Positions 52,538 through 59,133 of a DNA stretch of 59,133 nt are shown here, piece by piece. Origin of the DNA: a virus. Under the pieces are notes generated by a model. That model saw only the letters and a list, made by a program, of their open reading frames with translations, ran no database searches and was not told the origin of the DNA. Positions within the stretch are counted from its first letter, which is position 1. Each line of letters opens with the position of its first letter. Position numbers and translations under genes: made by a program. The DNA is taken from positions 1 to 59,133 of the IMG/VR virus record IMGVR_UViG_3300037145_000020. The stretch is one strand, 5' to 3'.

Positions 52538-53436
52538 GGGAATCCCCCTCCAAGGCCCGGCACCAGTTCGGCTCCAGCCGGCTTTGTCAGATCGGCCGCA
52601 GGTCCGGTCGGCGGCGGCGGTGCGGACCGTGCTTCATTCTGGAGCGTTAAAACCGCCTTAGTCCACCCCGCCGTTTCGAAGAACGCTTCCAGGGGTTGGG
52701 TGACCAACCAATCGCTGCCGTTCGCAAGCGTGACGATATCGCCGCCCTTGAGGCCGACGCGGATAGCACCGCGGAGAACGCCGCTGATGTAAATCGCGCG
52801 GTGCGTCCCCTGAAGATTCAGCATGTCCATGTGGCGGAGTTCGCTGGCCGCCAGTGGCTGGACCTGCGCCATGATAGCCATTGCCGTCGTCATCGCCTGC
52901 GGGAGCACCGTTTGCTGATCGGAAACCGAATAGAGCCCGATTCCCCCATTCGGCAATTGGCCGTTGAGAGCCGGGAGTTGCCCAGTGATGAGCGTCCCGA
53001 CAAATAGTGCATTCGTGTTGTCGATGAGCGTCTGGCCGGCCTGGATGACGCCTGCGGTGATCCCGGTGACGTTGAGAACCGTGCTCGCCGAGGTGACGGT
53101 GCAGGAGTTCAGCGTGCCTGAAGCCGTCGGCGCGCTCAGGACGTAAACGCCTGTGCTGCCTGGTTGGCCGGTAGTTTGCGAGAGGATCGTGGTCCCGGCC
53201 AGAAGCGAGTTCGCGCCATCGCTCCCAGAGACCGCGTCACCGGGCCACAAGCTGCCCTGGATCGCCGTGACGGTGAGATTGGCCCCAGAGGCGCTCGCCG
53301 TCATCGAGCCGCCTATGGAGCCCGTAAAGGCTCCTGGCGTGGCATAGGCGGGGATCGGCGTGCCGTCAGCCGTGAGTGTGTTGCCGGTGCTGGACCGGAT
53401 TCCGACCAGTTGGTTCGGATTCACGGCACCAATCAC
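52534..53436 (-). CDS. Structural protein with two inserted modules; start uncertain
   Basis: This protein of about 300 residues has an N-terminus (GAVNPNQLVGI, STGNTLTADGTPIPAY) resembling head-tail joining proteins, two beta modules (about 44-110 and 113-185) and a C-terminal beta domain (DMLNLQGTHRAIYISGVLRG; WLVTQPLEAFFETAGWTKAV). The first possible standard start is GTG 53436. An ATC at 53463 has GGAGG five bases upstream and would add the native-looking INLHSVITS. See findings. Confidence 0.75.
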   Translation of the reverse strand: MIGAVNPNQLVGIRSSTGNTLTADGTPIPAYATPGAFTGSIGGSMTASASGANLTVTAIQGSLWPGDAVSGSDGANSLLAGTTILSQTTGQPGSTGVYVLSAPTASGTLNSCTVTSASTVLNVTGITAGVIQAGQTLIDNTNALFVGTLITGQLPALNGQLPNGGIGLYSVSDQQTVLPQAMTTAMAIMAQVQPLAASELRHMDMLNLQGTHRAIYISGVLRGAIRVGLKGGDIVTLANGSDWLVTQPLEAFFETAGWTKAVLTLQNEARSAPPPPTGPAADLTKPAGAELVPGLGGGFP

Positions 53437-53481
53437 AGAGGTGATTACCGAGTGAAGATTGATTCTCGCCTCCGCTGAGTG

Positions 53482-53567
53482 TGGTGGAGCCGCCCCGAAT
53501 TGAACGGGACTGCCGCAGGGAGCAGGCTGACTGGAACTGCCTCAAGCGGATTGCACCAGCGAGCCCC
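53482..53567 (-). ncRNA. tRNA-like sequence in a structural-gene gap
   Basis: On the minus strand GGGGCTC pairs with CGGCTCC (six of seven, two wobbles), the T arm TCCCG-TTCAATT-CGGGG is intact, and A plus CCA ends it. GGCAG-TTCCAGT-CAGCC stands at the anticodon-arm position (one mismatch) with CCA where the anticodon would be. The D arm is not recognisable and the variable region is long. It is either a decayed tRNA or a tRNA-like element. It begins at the stop codon of the previous gene. Confidence 0.4.
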
Positions 53568-54178
53568 TAGTTCTTGAAGCGGACAAACGCGATCTTGATC
53601 GTGCCGTTGAGGGCCGCAGTGGCGTGGATGTTCTGCACCACGATGACCACCGAGCCAGCGCCGGGGGTGACGGTTGTAATCGCCGGGGTGCCTGTCGTGG
53701 CCGAACCGAGTTGGACGCTCGCCATGACCTGGTCGACCGCGGCAATGTCCGAATTGGTGAGGGTGAGCGTGTACTGAGCGCCGGCTGCGGTTGAGAGCGC
53801 TTCCGAGGTAATGACGCCAGCATTCTTGTTCAGCGTCGCTGCGCCAGCAGTCGCTGCGGCTGTCTTGGTCCCGGTATCGACCTGCAGAGTTGTCGAGGTG
53901 ACCGGTGCCGGAGCGGTGCTGCCGAGAGCTGGTGGCGAGGCAAATAGCGACGTGAAGCCAGCACCGGTGACTGCGCCTGATGCGCTGAGCGTCGTTGCGG
54001 CGACGGGGCCAGTCGTGCCGCTTGTGGCCGTCACGGTGGTGAAGGTGCCGGCCTGCGGAGTGCCGGCGCCGATGACCATGTTGTCGATCGCGCCCGGCGC
54101 GCTCTCAAGCGGCTGCGGTGCCACAAACGGGAATACCTGATCGCCGATCTCGGTGAAAAACGTATTATTGCCGCTCAT
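53567..54178 (-). CDS. Beta-rich virion protein with FFTxIGD start
   Basis: This 203-residue protein begins MSGNNTFFTEIGDQVFPFVA and consists of Ala/Thr/Gly-rich strands with a globular C-terminus (GSVVIVVQNIHATAALNGTI). The start resembles that of 47583-47966. Location between head-tail connector genes and the module-bearing protein suggests a decoration or fibre-joining role. Confidence 0.68.
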   Translation of the reverse strand: MSGNNTFFTEIGDQVFPFVAPQPLESAPGAIDNMVIGAGTPQAGTFTTVTATSGTTGPVAATTLSASGAVTGAGFTSLFASPPALGSTAPAPVTSTTLQVDTGTKTAAATAGAATLNKNAGVITSEALSTAAGAQYTLTLTNSDIAAVDQVMASVQLGSATTGTPAITTVTPGAGSVVIVVQNIHATAALNGTIKIAFVRFKN

Positions 54179-54192
54179 GGTCTCTGGCTCCT

Positions 54193-54645
54193 TCAGCCGG
54201 TCTTAACTTCGTAATCGATGCTGGCCAAGAGCTGGCCTGTATCGACCAAGGGTTTCTCGAATCCCTTCCGCCGTATTGTAGCAGGTTTCAGCGGCGGTTG
54301 GTTTGTGTCGATTATCGACTGCCTGATCTGGCCTGCAACGCCCTGCCCGAACTTCTCTAGCGCTGGTTTGGTTTGGTAGTCGTTGTCTTTCAGCAGGTCG
54401 CCGAGCGCCTTCGGCCATTCGGCTTTGTGCTCGGCAATCGCGTTCCGCATAAAGGGCCGAGGGGGGATTCCAGCAGCCGGAGCTCCGAAGTCCTGAATCG
54501 CAGCAATCATGGCCACCGGAGTGCCGTCCGGATAGCGCGACTTCTCAAGCACGCCAACCCGAAGCGTGCCTGGACTGGCGACTTTCGCCGCGAGAGTCCG
54601 AAGCGCCGCTTCGAGTTTGGCTCCCCCGCTCACAACGACAGACAT
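54193..54645 (-). CDS. Tail completion/head-joining protein (gpG/HK97 gp10-like)
   Basis: This 150-residue protein has LRVGVLEKSRYPDGTPVAMI, AIQDFGAPAAGIPPRPFMRN, and PLKPATIRRKGFEKPLVDTG followed by QLLASIDYEV. These blocks are the signature of phage virion morphogenesis proteins of the Mu gpG/HK97 gp10 group, needed to join tails to heads. Confidence 0.88.
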   Translation of the reverse strand: MSVVVSGGAKLEAALRTLAAKVASPGTLRVGVLEKSRYPDGTPVAMIAAIQDFGAPAAGIPPRPFMRNAIAEHKAEWPKALGDLLKDNDYQTKPALEKFGQGVAGQIRQSIIDTNQPPLKPATIRRKGFEKPLVDTGQLLASIDYEVKTG

Positions 54646-54650
54646 TAGGG

Positions 54651-54917
54651 CTATGCCTTCTCCGGCTCTTTCTTCGCTTCGAGCTTATCGCCCCGCAGCC
54701 ATGCGCCGATGATTGGCTCCCATTGAGTGGGAAATCCAGAGATCGCGGCGACGCGCTTCACCTCGTCTGGCCCGAGCGCTTCCAGGCACTTGACGATGCG
54801 CTCATGGCGGTCGCGGATACCATCATCGTCATCGCCATGGAAGATGCGAATCGGCGCAATCGTTTTAGGTGCCGAGCCTGTGGCGCCGGTAGCGCCCGTG
54901 TGACCTTCTTCGCTCAT
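54651..54917 (-). CDS. Small hypothetical protein
   Basis: This 88-residue protein has a short Gly-Ala-Thr start (HTGATGATGSAP) and a helical core (RHERIVKCLEALGPDEVKRV). It is coupled by ATGA to the previous gene. No family was recognised. Confidence 0.65.
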   Translation of the reverse strand: MSEEGHTGATGATGSAPKTIAPIRIFHGDDDDGIRDRHERIVKCLEALGPDEVKRVAAISGFPTQWEPIIGAWLRGDKLEAKKEPEKA

Positions 54918-55246
54918 GCGGCGGCTCCGTTTGGCTTCGGAGGGTCCGGTTGGGATTCCTCCGGGGAGTTGTTGCCGAGGATTTCGTTGGCCACGTCACG
55001 CATGGCGTCGGCCTCATCCTCGATCATCTTCAGGGCCTTCCCGACGTTCTCAGCCTCTTGCTGGAAGCGGGCTACTGCGGTCGTTGAGCGGTCCCGGAGC
55101 GAACTTGCGATTTTGCGCAAGTCGGGGAGTCCGACCTTCAAGTCACTCGCGAGCCGCTTCCCGCCGACTTCCGGCATGCCGATTCCCCTGAGAATGCGTT
55201 CCGCCTCGGCCCGGAGCCCGTAAGGGCGGCCGGGCGGGACGGCCAT
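54914..55246 (-). CDS. Helical hypothetical protein of the head region
   Basis: This 110-residue protein has SDLKVGLPDLRKIASSLRDR and a coiled-coil-like segment ARFQQEAENVGKALKMIEDE. It begins one base inside the preceding stop (TAATG). No family was recognised; a head-assembly helper is possible by position. Confidence 0.66.
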   Translation of the reverse strand: MAVPPGRPYGLRAEAERILRGIGMPEVGGKRLASDLKVGLPDLRKIASSLRDRSTTAVARFQQEAENVGKALKMIEDEADAMRDVANEILGNNSPEESQPDPPKPNGAAA

Positions 55247-55650
55247 TACGCGCCGGCACCCGTTGGGCCGGTGGGACCTGTTGGACCTACCACCGGTCCG
55301 GTAATTCCCGTTGGTGCCGTTGGGCCAGTAATGCCGCTCGGGCCGACTGGTCCGGTGGAAGCAGTCGCACCAGTGGGACCGCTTGCTCCTGTGGCTCCCG
55401 GAAGCGACGCGGCCAGTTGCACCGTCTCGGCCGAGACGTCGGCAGCCTGCGCTCCAATCGCTGCGCTCAGGTTCGAGATGTTCGTGGCTGCCGCCTCGAC
55501 TGCGGCGTCGTTATTGGCGGTGAGCGCTTGCCGCAGGGCGGCAATCTCGGCAGCAATGGCGGCGCTGTTGGCGGTGACATTCTGGGCAAGCGTGGCGACG
55601 CTCTGGGTCAGTACGAGGACGGCGGCATTGAGGTCGTCTATGGCAGCCAT
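55246..55650 (-). CDS. Coiled-coil protein with short collagen-like tail
   Basis: This 134-residue protein begins [20 protein letters not shown]. The first 95 residues are a heptad-rich coiled coil and the last 40 are Gly-X-Y triplets ([28 protein letters not shown]). AGGAG lies eight bases before ATG 55650. Such trimeric coiled-coil/collagen proteins form short head or neck fibres in phages. Confidence 0.8.
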   Translation of the reverse strand: MAAIDDLNAAVLVLTQSVATLAQNVTANSAAIAAEIAALRQALTANNDAAVEAAATNISNLSAAIGAQAADVSAETVQLAASLPGATGASGPTGATASTGPVGPSGITGPTAPTGITGPVVGPTGPTGPTGAGA

Positions 55651-55706
55651 GATGGCAACTCCTTGTCTGTGAAGCTCATGCAATTCTTCGCGTAGCCGCA
55701 CCTGGA

Positions 55707-55931
55707 TTACTTTCGCTTGGCGGGCGGCTTCGCCAAGATGCGTGCGATGTTCTTCGCGTGGGTGAGCGCGACTGTGGCTTGCGCGGCTGTCTGCGCTTCG
55801 GTCGGTGCCGGGCCTGTGCCGCCGAGGCGCTCTCTCGCTACATGCTCTTCCCAGGCCCGAAGCATGGGCTCGGCGCGCGCCTTGAATTTCATCAGATCGG
55901 CCACCCGCCGATCAATCACATCGATGTCCAT
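55707..55931 (-). CDS. Small hypothetical protein
   Basis: This 74-residue basic, helical protein begins [20 protein letters not shown]. It lies between the DUF4054 gene and the collagen-tailed protein gene. No family was recognised. Confidence 0.65.
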   Translation of the reverse strand: MDIDVIDRRVADLMKFKARAEPMLRAWEEHVARERLGGTGPAPTEAQTAAQATVALTHAKNIARILAKPPAKRK

Positions 55932-55932
55932 G

Positions 55933-56448
55933 TCAGACTCCTGGTGCGAAGTAGGGGCCGGTGCCCGGATAGATTAGCGGATAAATGCCGTTCACTACTA
56001 GCGTCGGTCTGGCGACGTACCGCGCTGTTCTAAATTGGGCGGTCTGGGCCCAAAATTCGAGGCCATATTTTGTCTGCGCGTAGTAGGCGAGTTGGGCGTT
56101 CGCGCTACTACCCACATTCAATTCAACGCCCACCGATACAGAGCCTTCGCTTGCTTGGTTGATTCGACCGACGAGTTGAGAGGCTGGCGTGCCTGTTGCT
56201 GCGGGATTGCCGTTCGCATCCTTCGGACAACTAAGCCAGGCGATATGGGATGTCAGGAGGTAGAGCAGCGCGGCAAGGTTACCGGTGCAGAAGATCGGAT
56301 TAGCTGTGGCGTTCCAGCAAATCAGGCACGCTCGCGCGAAGTACGCCGCCCCCTGCGCTGCAGACAGCGGCGAGAATTCCGGAAACATGGCTTGCCACGT
56401 TTCGAGGCTGAACGTGACCGGCGGATTGGTCGGGAAACCGTTCGTCAT
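55933..56448 (-). CDS. Head completion/adaptor protein (DUF4054-like)
   Basis: This 171-residue protein has FSLETWQAMFPEFSPLSAAQ at the start, LYLLTSHIAWLSCP in the middle and GRINQASEGSVSVGVELNVG with FWAQTAQFRTARYVARPTLV at the end. These match DUF4054, the head-tail adaptor encoded after the capsid gene in this phage group. Confidence 0.85.
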   Translation of the reverse strand: MTNGFPTNPPVTFSLETWQAMFPEFSPLSAAQGAAYFARACLICWNATANPIFCTGNLAALLYLLTSHIAWLSCPKDANGNPAATGTPASQLVGRINQASEGSVSVGVELNVGSSANAQLAYYAQTKYGLEFWAQTAQFRTARYVARPTLVVNGIYPLIYPGTGPYFAPGV

Positions 56449-56457
56449 CGCCCCTCA

Positions 56458-56973
56458 TCAAGAGGCTGTCGCTTGATCCGGACCGAGCTTGGTGAGACCC
56501 ATGTTGATGGGCTTCGGAACGCGAGGGTCCGTCAGGCGGCCGGTCTTGTCGACTTCGCGGGAGATCGGCTCGAGACCGCTCCGGCTCTTGGCGTGCTCTT
56601 TCGCCCATGCAGTTGCGCTCTCAAGCGAGTCATGCGCCACCACCATGTCGCTTTTGACATAATCGGCACCCGCGTTCTGCTTGAGCCACTCGTTCCACCA
56701 TTCCGTGGGGATGCCAGGGGTCATGGCGTAGCCGCCGACGATGATCGGCTTCTCAGGATAGCCATCGGGCGGGAGTGCGGGATATGCGGGCCCGTGGCAG
56801 TGGTAGACCTTGCCGCGCTTTACCCACATGTCGACCACTTCGATACCGCCCTTCGTGTCGACGTGGCGCTTCACCTTTTCCTGCAGTTGCAGCTGGATCC
56901 CGGTGGGGATTTTGCACGCCACAACGACGGTGCGCGCCGTCGCAGTGACTACGGGTTTTGCCTTGTCGACCAT
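56458..56973 (-). CDS. Head-region protein after the capsid gene
   Basis: This 171-residue protein has VVVACKIPTGIQLQLQEKVK and GYAMTPGIPTEWWNEWLKQN followed by a charged C-terminus. Similar proteins stand between major capsid and DUF4054 genes in related phages; a head or neck role is likely but unproven. AGGAG precedes the ATG, behind a strong hairpin. Confidence 0.75.
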   Translation of the reverse strand: MVDKAKPVVTATARTVVVACKIPTGIQLQLQEKVKRHVDTKGGIEVVDMWVKRGKVYHCHGPAYPALPPDGYPEKPIIVGGYAMTPGIPTEWWNEWLKQNAGADYVKSDMVVAHDSLESATAWAKEHAKSRSGLEPISREVDKTGRLTDPRVPKPINMGLTKLGPDQATAS

Positions 56974-56992
56974 GGGTCTCTCCTATGAAAGT

Positions 56993-57019
56993 GCCGCGGC
57001 CTCTGATGTAGGCCGCGGC
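56993..57019 (-). promoter_or_regulatory. Strong hairpin between capsid and next gene
   Basis: GCCGCGGCC (56993-57001) pairs perfectly with GGCCGCGGC (57011-57019). On the minus strand ACTTTC follows, then the ribosome site of the next gene. It may attenuate transcription or protect the capsid message from 3' decay. The rest of 57020-57132 holds no gene. Confidence 0.6.
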
Positions 57020-57132
57020 GATCCAGAACGGTCATGAGGCGCTCTGGCCTTGCGATTCGTGGCCCCGCCGACTGCTGACTGCGTTTTCCCCTTCGGGTCC
57101 GCGCTTACGACGGGGCACTCTCTGGGTGAACC

Positions 57133-57149
57133 TTTAAACCGGGTTTAAA
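57133..57149. repeat. 17-base palindrome over the capsid stop codon
   Basis: TTTAAACC (57133-57140) and GGTTTAAA (57142-57149) are exact inverse complements around a single G. The capsid stop codon lies inside the right arm. The A/T-rich palindrome may bind a protein or take part in message processing. Confidence 0.6.
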
Positions 57150-58281
57150 CGCCGATCATCTGTACGCCGGCTGCGGGGATGCGCCAAACAGTTCCCCACG
57201 TTCCAGACGTCTGTTTCTGCTTCCAAGCCGAGAGCTCAGGCACGATCTTATGCGCGCGGAGCTTCTCGTTGTAGGCGCAGTACACAACCGTCTGTCGCTG
57301 AAGATCGTCTGCGATCAACTGGACGTAATTGCCGGCGGTCGAGAAGCCTTGCGGGTTGTTCGTCGTCTGCTGCCCGTATTGGGGCGCAGTCTCGATCGTC
57401 ATGTTCGGGTAGCCTTCCTTCAGCAGTGTCTTGACGAAAACGCCGAAGGAGTTCGCGAAGGTCATCGCGATCTGGCTTTGCGGGCTCATCACAAGCTTGC
57501 ACTTGCTGTTGATGTCCCATGCGCCATTGGTCTGCGCGACAAGCTGGGTCACCATCGCAACGATGTCGTTGTAGACCTCATTCGCGGTCGCGGCCGGCGA
57601 GCCGTTGTCGAACCATGAGGTTCCGCCCCATGCCTTCGTGGCCGGGGTAAGCGCAGCGGAAAGCTGCGGGTTGTTCAGCAGGCCGTAGTTCTGCAGGCCC
57701 TGCACGCCGAAGGCGTAGGTGAGGTTCTGATACCGGTTGAGCAAGTCCGCCGCAGCGAGGCCGATTTCAGAAATCCAGTTGATCTTGGCGAGGCCAACGC
57801 GGTCGACCTGCAGTTCGCCATAGCTCAGGATCGTCTGGAACAGATAGCTCTGGAGTTGCGGGAAGTTGAAGTTTGCTCCAGCCCTGCCGTTGTTGACATA
57901 GTCATCGTAAGACGAGACCTCGCCTGTGCTTTCCACATAGGGGAAGAACCATGTCTGATCGGTCCACGTACCGGCTTTTCGTTCTCCCGCAATCTTCGCC
58001 AGTTCGAGCGGGGAGAAGATGATCCGGATGATTTCCGGATCGATCGCCGAAGTGAGCATCCATGGCAGCGCAGCGTTCGGGTCGGTCGATAGAGGGCCCG
58101 GCAAGCCGCCGGCGGCGTCCATCGCCATCGCGGCTGGATTGATGCCTCGACGTTTCTCATCGACGGTCAGGTACCGCTTCATGCTCCACGGGAGCACGAC
58201 GCCTTGGGCGGCAAGCTCTCGGCGGTCCTCATTGAAGGCCACCGTGGCTTCGGAGACCGAATTGAACTGCCACTTATCCAT
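57145..58281 (-). CDS. Major capsid protein (DUF2184)
   Basis: This 378-residue protein matches DUF2184-type HK97-fold capsid proteins: LPWMLTSAIDPEIIRIIFSP, TWTDQTWFFPYVESTGEVSS, SYGELQVDRVGLAKINWISE, and a C-terminal KLRAHKIVPELSAWKQKQTS. It forms the icosahedral shell. Length is normal and no prohead protease domain is fused. It is preceded by the cement-protein gene, the usual order. Confidence 0.92.
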   Translation of the reverse strand: MDKWQFNSVSEATVAFNEDRRELAAQGVVLPWSMKRYLTVDEKRRGINPAAMAMDAAGGLPGPLSTDPNAALPWMLTSAIDPEIIRIIFSPLELAKIAGERKAGTWTDQTWFFPYVESTGEVSSYDDYVNNGRAGANFNFPQLQSYLFQTILSYGELQVDRVGLAKINWISEIGLAAADLLNRYQNLTYAFGVQGLQNYGLLNNPQLSAALTPATKAWGGTSWFDNGSPAATANEVYNDIVAMVTQLVAQTNGAWDINSKCKLVMSPQSQIAMTFANSFGVFVKTLLKEGYPNMTIETAPQYGQQTTNNPQGFSTAGNYVQLIADDLQRQTVVYCAYNEKLRAHKIVPELSAWKQKQTSGTWGTVWRIPAAGVQMIGV

Positions 58282-58311
58282 GTGCCTTGCTCCTGTTCCC
58301 CTTCAGCCGCC

Positions 58312-59133
58312 TTAGCCTTGCGAGCCGACCCAGCTGCCGATTTTGACGATTTGGCCTGTGATGCCGGCGCTCAGGGCGTACCACTTGGTCTCAATATTGG
58401 ACTGAGACGTGATGGTCGTGCTCGAGACAACGGTGTTGTTGTTCACCACCATGGTGCCACCAGAACCGCCAGAACCGGTGACATTGGCCGTGATCGAAGT
58501 GCCCGCCACGACGTTCGTGCCGCTAATGGTCTGGCCGACAGCGAATGGTGCGCTGCTGGTGAGCGTGCCGATCGTCAGCAAGCCGTAGGTGCCAGAGACC
58601 GTAGTGCTCGCGACAGGACCCTGTTGGCTGACCGAAAGCTGGTAGCGACCGATACCGCCCGTCGCCTCGCCGGCAAGCAGCGGAGTTAACTGGAAGCTGA
58701 TTTGCGTGCCAGTCGTGATGCCGGTGCCGCTGGTCGTGGAGCCGGGATAAATCGTGCCGGAACCCACCGCAGTAACGGTGAGGACGTCCGTGGCAATCGA
58801 ACCGGTGACGGAGAAGGTCTCAGCAGCAATCGAACTCCCGGTTGCCACAGCCGAATTGGTTGGGCTTCCCGTGGGGCCAAAGCTGATCGCTCCAGTCGAT
58901 AGATTCGCGTAAACCTTCGATGGCGTCGCGCTTGATCCGACCGGGATGGCCTCGGTAGAACCTGAATTGTAGACCCAGAAGTCGCCTTGAACTGCGAGCG
59001 CGACCGGAAAGCCTTGGGGAATGATAAGGCCAGCCGGTGACAGGAAGTACGTATCGAGCGCCTGGGTGTCGTTGTAGACGAAGCCAGCGACGTTGCCGAC
59101 ACCGAAGGAGTTCGCAATCGATGCAGTACCGTT
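58312..59133 (-). CDS. Head cement protein (Gp24-like), cut by window edge, two modules
   Basis: The frame is open from the right edge (first codon at 59133) and ends at 58312, giving at least 273 residues. The first 95 (NVAGFVYNDTQALDTYFLSP; FPVALAVQGDFWVYNSGSTE; SKVYANLSTGAISFG) match structural cement proteins of this phage group. Two beta modules follow (about 58620-58830 and 58430-58610), and a C-terminal KWYALSAGITGQIVKIGSWV ends it. It should clamp capsomers from outside. The start lies beyond the window. Confidence 0.85.
   Translation of the reverse strand, partial: NGTASIANSFGVGNVAGFVYNDTQALDTYFLSPAGLIIPQGFPVALAVQGDFWVYNSGSTEAIPVGSSATPSKVYANLSTGAISFGPTGSPTNSAVATGSSIAAETFSVTGSIATDVLTVTAVGSGTIYPGSTTSGTGITTGTQISFQLTPLLAGEATGGIGRYQLSVSQQGPVASTTVSGTYGLLTIGTLTSSAPFAVGQTISGTNVVAGTSITANVTGSGGSGGTMVVNNNTVVSSTTITSQSNIETKWYALSAGITGQIVKIGSWVGSQG

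Overview
The window is part of a GC-rich dsDNA tailed-phage genome with a contractile tail (myovirus). The virion genes show this: a DUF2184-type major capsid protein, a Gp24-like cement protein, DUF4054 and gpG-like connector proteins, a DUF3383 tail sheath with its tube, two tail assembly chaperones, a tape measure, and a baseplate series (plug, hub, Gp138-type spike, gp25-like wedge, J-like, DUF2612). The likely host is an alphaproteobacterium of the Hyphomicrobiales (Rhizobiales). The phage-borne outer-membrane barrel has the signal peptide and mature N-terminus typical of that order, and several small proteins resemble those common there. Terminase and portal are absent and probably lie beyond the right edge, where a cement-protein gene is cut. 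No integrase was seen, so lifestyle is open.

Layout. (1) 1-3543, minus strand: a tRNA-Thr and a tRNA-like copy, a winged-helix protein, and an early operon of small accessory genes (PPC-motif methylase-like, J-domain, CxxCxxCC protein). (2) 3640-6692, plus: a short early operon with a multi-HTH protein, a lysine-rich DUF3489 protein and an Rmf/CrpP-like peptide. (3) 6752-12786, minus: replication and DNA modification (DUF1376-type initiator and partner, RusA resolvase, two DNA methyltransferases and a truncated third, Gp37/DUF5131), led by a Cro-like and a ribbon-helix-helix-like gene. (4) 12907-20612, plus: recombination operon (HIRAN, DUF3850, ERF annealase, YqaJ exonuclease, HNH, DUF1643) with many tiny membrane proteins, ended by a terminator; three membrane proteins follow to 21528. 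(5) 21577-59133, minus: late region, read right to left from capsid to lysis.

Genes are packed with 4-base ATGA/GTGA start-stop overlaps, so translational coupling is the rule. Divergent promoters near 3544-3639 and 12787-12906 share an 11-base repeat (GTTARYGTTAG), a candidate operator for the small HTH regulators.

The most unusual content is in the late region. A collagen-like fibre made of Gly-Pro-Thr triplets is followed, in overlapping genes, by a glycosyltransferase and two methyltransferases, which suggests a fibre-decorating system. At least five fibre-like or beta-rich proteins carry Sec-type signal peptides although virion parts are normally built in the cytoplasm. One beta-rich module of about 60 residues recurs twelve times across six unrelated proteins. 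An outer-membrane barrel sits as an independent unit next to the endolysin. tRNA-like sequences lie inside the ERF gene and in a structural-gene gap, and one of the tandem tRNAs at the left end has an 8-base anticodon loop.
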